Shown: positions 43,250-55,814 of the stretch, in pieces
Layout of the letters: every line of letters starts with the position of its first letter
How positions within the stretch are numbered: position 1 is the stretch's first letter
Source of the DNA: Triplophysa rosa
Lineage: Eukaryota; Chordata; Actinopteri; Cypriniformes; Nemacheilidae
Assembly (NCBI RefSeq): GCF_024868665.1
Contig: NC_079901.1
Span: 3,020,673 to 3,084,672 of the forward strand
Direction: 5' to 3'
Length of the DNA stretch: 64,000 nt
Program-made: the position numbers and the translations under genes
The notes under the pieces: model-generated
The model's database searches: none
Told to the model about the DNA's origin: nothing
The model's input: the letters and a program-made list of their open reading frames with translations, nothing else

Positions 43250-46200
43250 ACACAGCAACCTCTCAGCAGGACTTCAAGCAGGCACCGACGAGTCTGGGCA
43301 AATGGGCCTGTCTAAACACCCCCCCTGGACTTCAAAGGAGGTTCGGGGGGGAGGACAGGGCTGGTCACCAAAGTGACAAAAACCATGTCGTCCACAAGCT
43401 GAGAGCCTCGGTTTATTCCAAAAGAATCTCTCTTTCTCTCTATTTAGCAACAAAAGACTGGTTTAAAATGCATATCCGTATACCCCCACGTTGTATGTTT
43501 GTCTCCCCGTTATTCAATATACAGTATAACCTCCAATGCATGTGTGCGTCGCGGTATTCTGTGTATATTTACATTCTTGTCCAAACTACAGGTCAATGTA
43601 ATTGTAACACCTTCATGTTTCATATCTACATGTTTCCCTTTTCATGTCTTAGAATATGGTGTACAGCACACTAATGTATTTTATACCATACTCATTTTAT
43701 TCTATTCTAAGTCTATTCCTGCTCCAAACTCCCAGGCGACCATGAATGCAAATGAGTTAGTGTGCCGGACAAAGAAACATGTTTTCGCGCCAAAAACTAT
43801 CTCATCACATTGGATCGCCCACCTTGAAGGGGCGTGACGCCCTCTGTGTTAAAACATCTGAACACGCAGGAAAGCTTGCTCTTTTGTGTATGTTCGTTCG
43901 CTTGGGTGCGTTCGCACTCCTGCGCGTTCGCTCGCTCGTATGTCAACCTCTCGAGACCTGCCTCTCCTCAGAGACAGCTTTCTTCAGGCAGTTTTGCTTC
44001 AAGCTAAATCAACGGACTCACGGCCCGCTCTGAACGCATCAGGACCCTTTGATACGCGCGCCAGCACGTGTCCCGAGAAACAAAGAAGCCAATGTAAGTA
44101 TCTGAACTATTGCTAACCAGTTGCGAATAAGCTTTGCCCCTTTTAAATAAGGAGATTTGTCCTTGATGGTTCGTGCAGATGTGAATAGCTGATTTAATAG
44201 TGCCTTTTTCTTTGCTTTATCTATTTCTTTCATTCTCTACTGTTTTACGTTTTTATGTTTGTTTGTTAATGTTTGGTCTTTGTTAGTAGTTGGTTTTAGT
44301 TCCCCCGTAGTGTAGGTAAATAAACCGCATGTGTATCCACGCTCGAATTGTTTCTGTGTTTATTTATCACATATCAAGGCTTGATTTCATTAAGATTTCT
44401 GAAGTGGTACTGTACTACAGTAAGAATATTGTTTTTCCAGGCCAGGGGAGTAATATTCTTAGAGTTAATATTCGACCTGCTGATCACTCGCTCGACGAGT
44501 ACATTTTAGTTTGTCGCTGTTATTAGCTCTGCTGCAACAGGTTAAAGTGTATAAAACAATTAATGGTTAATCACAATTAATTATACGTATGTTACTGTGG
44601 TTAAACTCATAGTTTCCCCGAAATACACTACAAGTAGTTGGAGTATTTGCGCGTGACCGACGAACAGCCATTTTAGCCCTAGCACAGTTAAAACTAACAG
44701 GAATACTAAATGTTAAACATGGTCAACTTGTCAAAAAACGAGTTGGACGTATTACGTAGTATTTCTGTGCTCAATACACTCTCCCCCATGGTTCTTGTAG
44801 TTTTCGGAAAGTTTTTTTTGAACATAAAAAAAGTTACGTAACAACTTTTCTAAGTCCCGTATTGGACAATTATCCCAGAATGGTGAAAGAAATAGCCCGC
44901 CCACGCATCAACCGACGAGCGATAGGAAGACCCGCTTACCATCACGATAGGCGTCAAGATTGACTGTGCTGTGGGCCTGCAGCTGCAGCTGTTACTCTTG
45001 CAATAGTGAGAGAAGTTGAGGTGTGTTTGTTTGTACACAGCATTTCAGTGATGGATGTTATATAAACGGTGGATATAACGCTGGATTTGCAGATCGTTTG
45101 AAACTGATAGATAAAAGATGCCGGACATGAACCGCACACGGTAATTGAAACTAAGTCATATGTCTTTGTTTTGTTGGCAATCGGCGCATACGTGCATAAT
45201 GTAAACAACACAATCTTAAAGTGAATCAAAACCGTTATGCAGAGATAATGCGAAATTGTATTGTGTGCTCGTGAAGTAGTTCCTCCCCCCGCAGTGTTTT
45301 CAGAAATAATCGTACAGCTTTTATAAATGTGATCAAACTAAATACTCTTCGAAGATACAAAGTATGCAATACTACTCTATAGGTACTGAAGATTAATATG
45401 AGATTGGTAGAAACTGCGTGTTCAACCGGACCTTTAATGCAATCATTTATGTCAGATTCACACATACATATACACACAAATACACAAGCATGCTGATATT
45501 TTGCACAGTTTATGAGTAGATAATGTTGCTTGTTTAGACCTCCGATTTTACTTTTATTGAATGGAGGGCAGACAGTTCCATTTCAGAGCTCATGTCTCAC
45601 AAATAACCTCAATTATGGAAATCTGTTTCTCTGAATACCTGCATTTAAATCTAAGAGTTTAATACATTAATCAAACAAAGCTTTTAATTCAAAACATCCA
45701 CACAGAGAGGTAAACATATTGAGCTTTTTAAATAATAGGAAAATTTCATATTTATGTTTGACTTTTGAAATGAGTAGCCGTGCATGCACGTAACCTAACA
45801 AGTTACAGGTGAAATTACATGTATGTACTGCGTAAGTGAGAGACAAATAATTCATTTTCTCTATGAGAGTTATAAGCAGGGGGTTCACTTTGGGTGGAAC
45901 GGATGGGAACGCCATTCCATCCCTCTCTAAAAGTTGAAGGAGAGGAAAACCAACCCATAAAATAAAATAAAAAAACGTGATTTGAGCTTTTCATGTTACT
46001 TGCAGTCTGAACTGTATTTGCTGTCGCTGTCAGTTCAGGAGCCAATCATTTTTCCACTTGTTTTAAAGCCGTCCCAGTTACTGACCGCTGATGTTCCTGA
46101 GAAGGCTCAGAAACCCAGGACGAGTCTTGAGAGTCATGACGTACAAACTTACAAATGTACTCATTTAACTTAAATGGCGATAGTGGGGTAATTTACTGTG

Positions 46201-46405
46201 TCCACCCAACCAAACTTATTATAATAAATATGATGATCTTATGCACGTGTTACGGTGTGTTTACATCAGAGCCTTTGCCGTAATATTAGAGAGAATTTAC
46301 CCTGATAATGTTTAAGTTTGTTTATCAAATTATGCTAATTATATGTAGCAGGTTAATTTGCATGGTGTAACATTAGCTCCGATGCTGTAGCCTACATAAG
46401 CTAGT
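43250..46405. other. noncoding stretch, possible LTR-like segment
   Basis: No protein-coding feature. The segment at about 43860-44345 goes from a CpG-containing region through AATAAACC near 44320, a layout seen in solo LTRs, but has no visible partner, inverted tips or target duplication. Sequence at 44600-44990 looks like a dispersed repeat without clear ends. The rest is AT-rich. Confidence 0.35.
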
Positions 46406-46413
46406 GAATTTAG

Positions 46414-47361
46414 TAGTGCTGTCAATCGATTAAAAAAATTAATCGGATTAATCACACATTTTTTCTGTGATTAATCACGATTAATCGCACATAACAATTA
46501 TATTTTAAAATATACTTTTACATTTGAATAATTTCACATTTAATCTTCAAATTGATGTAGAAACAACATATTTCTTTAACAGCATCATTTTATGAAAGCT
46601 AACATTTTGATATTAGTATTGTAACTGATGTCTCTATTAAATTGATTATTTTAACATGAATTATAGCCATTCACTCATGTAGGAAATATACAGAAATTAA
46701 AGGACACTTTACAGTCTTTAATGCTAAATTATAAATTAAATGCAGAAGAATTCTCATTAAAGCTACAAAATCACATTGATTTCTTCTTTTATTTTGTTCT
46801 TTGATTAACATTAGTGACAGGAGTCACAGCAGCACGTTTAAGAACGCGGCCCCTTTAAGAGCTGTCTCAGTACGCAGATCTGACTGTCACCGCACTCCCA
46901 TTTTCACAACTCTTTGCATTCATTTAAGATTTTATTTTACACTTTGAAGTCTGTGCTTAAGAAAATGCTAGACAAAACGGGCTTTATGACATAATCTTGT
47001 GTGGTTTTATCCATTCAAGCACGAAAGAGAACTTAACACGGATGCGCTGTCTGACAGAGATTCACCGACGCAGCCTTTAGCCCGTGACTGTATACACCAG
47101 ACTGGACCTCGCGTTGCGTTTTGCCGCGTCCCACAGTTTAGAAGCTGTCTATCTTCATTGAACGCGTCGAAGCAACTGCTTCAAATCGCGCTTAAGTGGT
47201 TTAAAAGCCTGTACATGAATAAGAACGTGATTACATAATGTAACGCTAGACAAAGGATGTCAAAACAAACGGATGCTGCGTTAATTGCGATAAATATTTT
47301 CTCACGCGTTAATTTGAAAAAATTAATCGCATGCGTTAACGCGTTAACGTTGACAGCCCTA
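46414..47361. mobile_element. hAT-like MITE with TAGGGCTGTCAA-type ends
   Basis: The left end TAGTGCTGTCAATCGATTAA and the right end, read on the minus strand as TAGGGCTGTCAACGTTAACG, are inverted partners. Mirrored GATTAATCGC motifs lie inside both ends. The flanking 8-mers GAATTTAG (46406-46413) and CAATTTAG (47362-47369) match at 7 of 8 bases. The 948-bp interior has no transposase. The family type is well known in fish, and this copy looks complete but diverged. Confidence 0.75.
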
Positions 47362-47640
47362 CAATTTAGTAAGTTGAACACAATTTATAAAATTAAACAT
47401 TAATACTTTAATTTGCAAACAGTACCACACTCTTACACTTTTGTCAGACATGTATCAATTTATCTTACAGAGATGGACAGAAGGGGAGCCAAGTTGCTGC
47501 AATTTGCTCTTGACTTATTATGTTGAGGGTATTTCATTATGGTTTTACAATATAATATCAGTGTACACCAATAAAATAAATTACTAAAAACAAAGTAAAT
47601 TTATTTTAACGAGAACAACTATAGGCCTGTACTTTTTTTG

Positions 47641-47870
47641 GGGGGCAGTTGTGGTCTAGTGGTTAGAGAGTAGGACTCGTAACCAGAAGGTCACCGGTTC
47701 AATTCTCAGGGCCAGCAGGTAGCGACTGACGTGCCCTTGAGCAAGGCACCTAACCCCCGTTTGCTCCCCGGGCGCTGCAGTGATAGCTGCCCACTGCTCC
47801 GAGTGTGTGTGTTCACGACTTGCAGTGCATGTGTTCACTACTCACTGGATGGGTTAAATGCAGAGGTCAC
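47641..47870 (+). mobile_element. tRNA-derived SINE, V-SINE-like
   Basis: The tRNA-like head has A box TGGTCTAGTGGTT (47652-47664) and B box GGTTCAATTCT (47696-47706). The body contains GCCCTTGAGCAAGGCACCTA, GCTCCCCGGGCGCTGCAGTG and CCCACTGCTCCGAGTGTGTG, the conserved core of a major fish SINE. The tail has GGATGGGTTAAATGCAGAG. The expected terminal part after this is short or lost. Confidence 0.85.
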
Positions 47871-48713
47871 ATGCTCAAAATCAAACATAAGCAAGGGTCA
47901 AGGCAGTGCCAAAAACCGCAACAGTGTCACAGGTTAGAGCATCAACTCAGAACAGCAAGAGGGCTGCAGGTCAGAGCAGCAACAGTGCTGCAGCCCAAGC
48001 TCCAAAACCACAGAGAATGCTTTGCCCAGTTGTTGAAGCATTTTTCAATATAGAATGATATACCTTTCCATTTATGTAAACAGCAAACCAGAAGTTGGAT
48101 TGCTCTGTTTGCAAAGAAGCATCTTGTCTGCTCAGAGACTTTGTTAGGTATGTAGTATATGTAGTAAGGATAGTAGTAACTGACACAAGTAAGAAAAGCC
48201 CAGATGACGTCACTCACCTATTTGCGTTTTCATCGAAGATGACTAAAAACGAGCTGATTACACCATGTGTAATCCCAGCTGGACCCCATCAGCCAGACTG
48301 GAGCCAAGAGACCCTCAGGATGAAGAACTACAGCCTGACTATGTCACTCCTAATTCTGATGATGTTGTGCAGCACACCAGTGGCGGAAGTGGTGCATATC
48401 AACCCCCTATATGCACTGTAGAGAATCTAGCATAAGCCAAATGGTCGGAGTCATTGAAAGAAGAGCCATCAACTCCCACTCCTTTTTGTCCTGGTTTCTT
48501 TTGCTATCATCATCAAAAGACCATAGCAAAAACCTGGCTCCAGGGGTCTGGTTTTAGAGTTTTGATAACATTTTGTCTCTCTGTTAGATATTTACGACCC
48601 CTATGCTTCAAAGCATTGGTGAGAAGTCTCTGTCTTATCTCTAACTTAACATCTGAGGCTAACCAGAGAAATGTCCCTGACATGCCTAAGGCCATCAAAC
48701 GTATTGTGTAACT
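47871..48713. other. unclassified sequence with weak coding-like patches
   Basis: Near 47885-47990 are degenerate tandem-like CAGAGCAGCAACAGTG motifs. A plus-strand frame at about 48250-48430 reads DPQDEELQPDYVTP and GGSGAYQPPICTVENLA, which looks protein-like but matches nothing I recognise and has no supported exon boundaries. It could be a TE remnant or a host exon fragment. Confidence 0.3.
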
Positions 48714-48721
48714 TAGTCGAC

Positions 48722-49400
48722 ACGCGCCGGACGGCTAGTTATGGACGCTGCGCGCCGAAGACCCCAAATTTTTCCCAGGTCGCCCGGCGGTGCCGAAACG
48801 AAGGGGAGAGCGCCCGCGATCGAACGGAAGCGTCATGGGGCGGCGGCGACGCCCGGGGGACCCCAGAAAAATGCCCAAAGTGCCTAATTTTTGAGTCACT
48901 GAACGAAGGGTTAGGCGCTCTCTCGGGCAGAACCACGAGGGGGCGACTCGACGTACGGTCCCATCCTAAGCCGCGCGTGCCGATCAGGTTGCGACCGGGC
49001 CTCCTGAAGAGCGCCTATGCAACCCCCTTGCAGCCTACGGGCCGGCTCCGGACCCCGACGTACACGAGAGGCCTACGCGTGCCCCTTGTAACCTATTTTG
49101 GGCGGGGCTTCCCGCTGGCCACGCCTCCATCCTCAGAACTCCTACGCTTTCCCCTTGCAGCCTAAACTTGAGGGAGGCCTGCCCGACGCCCCCGAAGCCT
49201 GCCCGAAGACCCGGTCTCCACCCGGCGCCCCGGGGGACCCTGTCTCGGATATGACTGCCTCATTTGAGCCCAGCGGCTGTGCGACAGACGCTTAAACAGC
49301 CCAAAGCCCTTTTCTTTGACTTTCGAGTCGAACGTGCACATAAAAGCGCCGGTGTGCATCGACACAATGTTTTCTCACATCTGCGATTCATTCGAAGGGC
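48722..49400. other. GC-rich left arm of the block, no recognised gene
   Basis: CpG-rich sequence with long open frames on both strands, as expected from high GC. The plus frame at 48671-49165 is Arg/Pro/Gly-rich and has no domain. I see no rRNA or snRNA match. Confidence 0.5.
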
Positions 49401-49480
49401 CCATAATTAGGTAGACAGAGTAAGACCCCTGTCAGTGGTCTCGTTTGCTTTGGCAATGATTTATCCAGCTTAAACCATCA

Positions 49481-52400
49481 GTAGAGTGTATGAGAGGAAC
49501 AGCCCTTCACAATGACGTGCATTAAGGCTCACAGTTGTGCTCCAGAAGCTTAAAAATGGTGTCCATTAGCTACCTATGGGACCCGCGCCAAAAGTGTTAC
49601 GTGTGGGACTTCCTGTGACCACAGGAAGTCCCAGTCGTAACTTATCTTATGGGGCCCTCATAGGTAAATAATGGACAAAGCCTATTAAGGGTTATTATAA
49701 GCCTATGTAGGGAGATATATAGCTTTAACCAACAGTAGAGTGCATGAGAGGCTTAGCCCTTCACAATGACGTGCATTAAGGCTCACAGTTGTGCTCCAGA
49801 AGCTTAAAAATGGTATGTCCATTAGCTACCTATGGGAGCCGCGCCAAAAGTGTTACGTGTGGGACTTCCTGTGACCACAGGAAGTCCCAGTCGTAACTTA
49901 TCTTATGGGGCCCTTATAGGTAAATGATGGACAAAGTCTATTAAGGGTCATTATAATCCTAAGTAAGGAGTTATATAGCTTTAGCCAACAGTAGAGTGTA
50001 TGAGAGTCACAGCCCTTCACAATGACGTGCATTAAGGCTCATAGATGTGCTCCAGAAGCTTAAAAATGGTGTGTACATTAGCTACCTATGGGACCCGTCA
50101 AAAGTGTTACGTGGACTTCCTGTGACCACAGGAAGTCCCAGTCTTAACTTATCTTATGGGGCCCTCATAGGTAAATAATGGACAAAGCCTATTAAGGGTC
50201 ATTATAAGCCTAAGTAGGAGTATATAGCTTTAACCAACAGTAGAGTGTATGAGAGGCTTAGCCCTTCACAATGACTGCATTAAGGCTCAAGTTGTGCTCC
50301 AGAAGCTTAAAAATGGTGTGTCCATTAGCTACCTATGGGAGCCGGCCAAAAGTGTTACGTGTGGCATGTACATTCGTAACTTATTTAATGGGACCTTCAT
50401 AGTAAATAATGGACAAAGCCTATTAAGGGTCATTATAACCTAAGTAGGGAGATATATAGCTTTACCAACAGTAGAGTGTATGAGAGGCTTAACCCTTCAC
50501 ATTGACTGCATTAAGGCTCATAGATGTGCTCCAGAGAGCTTAAAAATGGTGTGTCATTAGCTACCTATGGGGGCCGTTCCAAAAGTGTGTGTGACTCAGT
50601 TTGGCAATTACCTGTTTATTACAGCTTTGTAACATGGTTATTATGCTCAAAATGACAATACATGTGTAACTTATTTAATGGACCTTCATAGTAAATAATG
50701 GCCAAAGCCTATTAAGGGTCATTATAGCCTAATAGGGAGTCTATACGGCTTTCCAACAGTAGAGTGTATGAGAGGCTATCTTCACTTGACATGCATTAAG
50801 GCTCATAGATGTGCTCCAAGGCTTAAAAATGGTGTGTTCATTAGCTACTATGGGTGGCCGTTCCAAAAGTGTGTGTGACTCAGTTTGGCAATTACCTGTT
50901 TATTACAGCTTTGTAACATGGTTATTATGCTCAAAATGACAATACATGTGTAACTTATTTAATGCGACCCTCATAGGTAAATAATGGCCAAAGCCTATTA
51001 AGGGTCATTATAGCCTAATTAAGGAGTTATAAGCTTTAACCAACAGTAGAGTGTATGAGAGGCTTAGCCTTCACGATGACGTGCATTAAGGCTCATAGAT
51101 GTGCTCCATAGGCTTAAAAATGGTGTGTCCATTAGCTACCTATGGGAGCCGTGCCAAAAGTGTTACGTGTGGCATGTACATTCGTAACTTATTTAATGGG
51201 ACCCTCATAGGTAAATAATGGACAAAGCCTTTAAGGGTCATTATAAGCCTAAGTAAGGAGTTATATAGCTTTAACCAACAGTAGAGTGTATGAGAGTCAC
51301 AGCCCTTCACAATGACGTGCATTAAGGCTCATAGATGTGCTCCAGAGCTTAAAAATGGTGTGTCATTAGCTACCTATGGGGGCCGTCCAAAAGTGTGTGG
51401 ACTCAGTTTGGCAATTACCTGTTTATTACAGCTTTGTAACATGGTTATTATGCTCAAAATGACAATACATGTGTAACTTATTTAATGGGACCTCATAGGT
51501 AAATAATGGCCAAAGCCTATTAAGGGTCATTATAAGCTAAGTAAGGAGTTATACAGCTTTAACCAAAGTAGAGTGTATGAGAGGCTTAGCCTTCACAATG
51601 ACGTGCATTAAGGCTCATAGATGTGCTCCAGGAGCTTAAAAATGGTGTGTCCATTAGCTACCTATGGGGGCCGTTCCAAAGTGTGTGTGACTCAGTTTGG
51701 CAATTACCTGTTTATTACAGCTTTGTAACATGGTTATTATGCTCAAAAATGGTATATACATGTGTGACTTATTTGATTGTGGTCTCACATACATGTGTAA
51801 CTTATTTAATGGGACCCTCATAGGTAAATAATGGACAAAGCCTATTAAGGGTCATTATAAGCTAAGTAAGGAGTTATATAGCTTTAGACCAACAGTAGAG
51901 TGTATGAGAGGCTTAGCCCTTCACAATGACGTGCATTAAGGCTCTAGATGTGTCCAGAGGCTTAAAAATGGTGTGTCCATTAGCTACCTATGGGAGCCGC
52001 CAAAAGTGTTACGTGTGGGACTTTCTGTGACCAAGGAAGTCCCAGTCGTAATCTTATTTTATGGGCCTCATAGGTAAATAATGGACAAAGCCTATTAAGG
52101 GTCATTATAAGCTAAGTAAGTAGTATATAGCTTTAACCAACAGAGAGTGTCATGAGAGGTCTACGCCCTTCACAATGACGTGCATTAAGGCTCATAGATT
52201 GTGCTGGAGCCTTAAAAATGGTGTGTCCATTAGCTACCTATGGGAGCCGCTGCCAAAAGTGTTACGTGTGGACTTCCTGTGACCACAGGAAGTCCCAGTC
52301 GTAACTTATCTTATGGGCCCTATAGGTAAATAATGGACAAAGCCTATTTAAGGGTCATATAAAGCCTAAGTAAGGAGTTATATAGCTTTACCAACAGTAG

Positions 52401-53090
52401 AGTGTATGAGAGCAGCTTACCCAATGACGTGCATTAAGGCTCATAGTTGTGCTCAGAGCTTAAAAATGGTGTGTCCATTAGCTACCTATGGGAGCCGCTG
52501 CCAAAAGTGTTACGTGTGGACTTCCTGTGACCACAGGAAGTCCCAGTCTAATTTATCTTATGGGGCCCTCATAGGTAAATAATGGACAAAGCCTATTAAG
52601 GGTCATTATAAGCCTAAGTAAGGAGTTTATAGCTTTAACCAACAGTAGAGTGTATGAGAGGCTTAGCCCTTCACAATGAGTGCATTAAGGCTCAAGTGTG
52701 CTCCAGAAGCTTAAAAATGGTGTGTCCATTAGCTACCTATGGGAGCCGTGCCAAAAGTGTTACGTGTGGCATGTACATTCGTAACTTATCTAATGGGACC
52801 TTCATAGGTAAATAATGGACAAAGCCTATTAAGGGTATTATTTAACCTTGGCAATGAGATATATTGCTTAATCCAACAATAGAGTGTATAAGAGGCACTC
52901 TACTGTTTAAATGACGTCAATTTAAGGTCAAGATGTGCTCCAGAAGCTTAAAAATGGTGTGTACATTAGCTACCATGAGGACCCGTCAAATAAGTTACGA
53001 CTGGCACTTCCTGTGACTCGGCAAAACCACAGGAAGACCAGTCATAACTTATTTGACAGTAGCCTCGTAGGCTTACAGTGGACAATACTG
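49481..53090. repeat. tandem satellite, about 14 units of 231-327 bp
   Basis: Units begin GTAGAGTGTATGAGAGGCTT. They recur at about 49481, 49735, 49991, 50240, 50471, 50759, 51046, 51281, 51568, 51895, 52143, 52397, 52645 and 52880. The constant part holds GACGTGCATTAAGGCTC, CTTAAAAATGGTGTGTCC and TAGCTACCTATGGG. A variable middle module comes in three forms: the palindrome ACTTCCTGTGACCACAGGAAGT (units of about 250 bp), a short GGCATGTACATT (about 233 bp), and a longer CAGTTTGGCAATTACCTG segment (about 287 bp). Edge units are the most diverged. Confidence 0.92.
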
Positions 53091-54335
53091 TAAACGGTCA
53101 ATTTTTAAGACTGTAAACAGCTTTTGTATGACAAACCTACAGCTATGTATCCTAGAAGCACCCCATATTGGTATATTGCACACCTCAGGCTATTAAAATG
53201 CTTATTTTGAATACAAACGCACTTTTCACAGAAATTAGTCTCTCACCAGCATTATCAGCAAAAAACTGCTTTATTCTTGTACAAAAATCTCGGGGCTTCG
53301 AATGCTAGTTCGACGCACCCTCACGCACCACATATCCGAAGCCCGTACCCCTCGCTGTACGGCAAGTGCTCGAAAAAAAATCACAAAAAATATTCCCAAA
53401 AAATAAACGGCCCACAACCTCCCCAAAACGTGCAATGTAGGACATAACGAGGCCGTACCGTCTTCAAACTTTGGGAACCGAATGAGGGGGTAGCGAGCAG
53501 CTACTGAATTTGAATCGGGGTCATTCGGAGTCCCCGGGGCCGTTCGGGGGTCTCTGTACGATAGCCACCTATGAGAGAAATAGGATATGTTGCAGGTGTC
53601 AGAGGCTCCCGTACCGGCCGCGGAGGCCCCAGTAGCCAGAAACCTAACAGAAAGTTGCGTCACGCGGCTCTCGACGACATACCGATACGGCTAGGTGGGG
53701 CTATGAAATTAAGTATTTTTTATTATTTTTCAGACGTCTCTCTCCCTCGCATTGATCTCTATGGGCCATGTGACTGTAAAAGGTCAATTTTTAAGACTGT
53801 AAACAGCTTTTGTAAGACAAACCTACAGCTATGTATCCTAGAAGCACCCCATATTGGTATATTGCACACTTCAGGCTATTAAAATGATTATTTTGCTTAC
53901 AAATGCACTTTTCACAGAAATACATCTCTGAACAGCATTTTCAGCAAAATTCTGCTTTATTCTTGTACAGAAACCTCGGGGCTTCGAATGCTGGTTCTTC
54001 ACACCCTCACGCACCACATATTCGAAGTCCCTACCCATCGGTGTACGGAAAGTGCTAGAAAAAAAAGGGGCAGCGAGCAGCTATGGAATTTGAATCGGGG
54101 TCATTCGGAGTACCCGGGGCCGTTCGGCGGTCTCTGTACGATAGCCACCTATGAGAGAAATAGGATATGTTGCAGGTGTCAGAGGCTCCCGTACGGGCCG
54201 CGGAGGCCCCAGGAGCCCGAAAAATTACAGAAAGTTGCGTCACGTGACTCTCGACGTCATACCGATAGGGCTTGGTCGGGAAGTGAACTTAAATATTTTA
54301 TCTCCCTGCCTCTAGTGGTTCTCTATGGGCCCGCA
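53090..54335. repeat. two-copy direct repeat of about 0.6-0.7 kb
   Basis: First copy 53090-53772, second copy 53775-54335. Shared landmarks are GGTCAATTTTTAAGACTGTA, CTACAGCTATGTATCCTAGA, CTCGGGGCTTCGAATGCT, GAATTTGAATCGGGGTCATT and TACGATAGCCACCTATGAGA. The second copy lacks roughly 110 bases (counterpart of about 53375-53490) and differs by many substitutions. The final shared landmark, TCTCTATGGGCC, ends both copies. Confidence 0.88.
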
Positions 54336-54477
54336 AACCCCCTCGCGCGTTGGCTTGGGTATCCGACGTCTTTCTGACAGAAACCTCCCCTAAGCACGAA
54401 CGAGCAAGGTCACGAAGGACGCCCGGCTCCTCTAGGGGGCGCCACGGCCGTGAGGGAGAGCAAAAAGAAAGAAGGGC

Positions 54478-54675
54478 GGCGAGCGAGACGTTTTGGCTTC
54501 TTTCGGATGTCTCGCCACGCATAGGCAGCAAGGGGCAGCAAACTACCAACTCTAGGCGCTCTGCGGACGCAAGGGTGGCGAGCGAGACGTTTTGGCATCT
54601 TTTGGGTGTCGCGCCACGAATAGGCAGCAAGGGGCAGCAAACTAGCAAGTCTAGGCGCGCTGCGGACGTGAGGAA
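54478..54675. repeat. 99-bp tandem duplication, two units
   Basis: Units start at 54478 and 54577 with GGCGAGCGAGACGTTTTGGC and run through GGCAGCAAGGGGCAGCAAAC to CTGCGGACG. Because the period is a multiple of three, open frames on both strands repeat in phase (SETFW, then PRIGSKGQQT on plus). That probably reflects the repeat, not coding. Confidence 0.85.
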
Positions 54676-55814
54676 GACTATGGCAGAGTTAGGTGGTCAG
54701 GGGGAAGCGAAAGGCTCCTCGTGCACGCGGTGATGAAGATTAGGTGGTGAGGGGATGAGTAGGCACTTTGTGGCGCGAGGGTCCATGCCCGCAGCACTTT
54801 GCCACCCCTTGTGGCGTCCGTACGATGCCTCTCCGGAAAAACGGCCCCTAAACTCCGATAAGGGAAAAAAGTCCCACTCATAATAAGAGTGAGCGAGAAT
54901 TTGGCGTACAATTCAGGTATACGAGCCCTTCGTCTGCCTAGTCGACCGATGGCAATCTATATGAATGGACAATTGTCCACGATTTACCTAACTTCCCTTG
55001 CAATAGGAACGTATGTGATTAAACTGTCCTTTTCTATACATATATCTAACTATCTAGGTTGTGTGTTGGCGCTCGTGCCATTTTAAATAGTCTGTCACAG
55101 TTAGATATACAGGTTTAAATCAGGCTTTGTTTGTATGTGTTCCATCTGAATGAATCATGACTTGTTGCAATTCAAACCTGTCCATTTTTGATATCTAAAT
55201 GTTTTGTCTTTACAATTCCTTCTTAAATTAGATTAGATTAGATTCAACTTTATTGTCATTACACATGTACAAGTACAAGGCAACGAAATGTAGTTTAGGT
55301 CTAACCAGAAGTGCAATAAGCAAGTGCAGGATATACAGTTGTGCATAAATACATAAATACAGGATAAAGCAAAATTATGAAGAATTTACAAGTGGGAATG
55401 TACTATGACCATTATATACAGATGGCTATTTACTGAAAACAGAAATTTACTGATGGACATGTACAATATAAATTAGACTATGCAGAACAGCAGTGCAATG
55501 AATATAAAGTGTGCATAAATTATGGACAGCAGTTATTAAGTTAAAGTAAACAGTGCAGTAGATGAGTTATTGCAGTATTCAGTACATAGTACTGGAGTGC
55601 AGATGATGCGGTATATGTGTAATAAGTAGTGCAAATGACATTAGTACATAGTACTGGAGTGCAAATGATGCAGTATATGTATAAATAGTCCGGTAGAGCA
55701 AGTAAACATGTAGTACATGTGTAGACAGTCCAGTCGTGCACTTGACAGGCCTGTAGTGCAATAAACAAAACAATATAGCAGCATTAAGTAGAGGTATATG
55801 AGGGGGTTGTGGAA

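Larger units (their letters stand above)
48714..54946. mobile_element. 6.2-kb GC-rich/satellite block with 8-bp flanking repeats
   Basis: Composition changes sharply from AT-rich to CpG- and GC-rich at about 48720 and back at about 54940. The octamer TAGTCGAC occurs at both transitions (48714-48721 and 54939-54946), so the 6217 bp between may be one inserted unit. Inside are a GC-rich arm (48722-49400), a tandem satellite (49481-53090), a duplicated 0.6-0.7-kb unit (53090-54335) and a second GC-rich arm with a 99-bp tandem pair (54478-54675). No clear inverted termini or transposase are seen, so this grouping is an inference. Confidence 0.45.

Noticed and set aside
48095..48421. Host exon candidate
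   Set aside because: Protein-like patches but no recognisable domain and no supported splice sites; left as unclassified.
48671..49165. 164-codon Arg/Pro-rich frame
   Set aside because: Falls in CpG-rich sequence where long frames are expected on all strands; no domain, and it starts outside the GC block.
49481..53090. CRISPR-like regular repeats
   Set aside because: Units are about 250 bp, contiguous, with no short constant repeat and unique spacer pattern; a eukaryotic satellite explains it.
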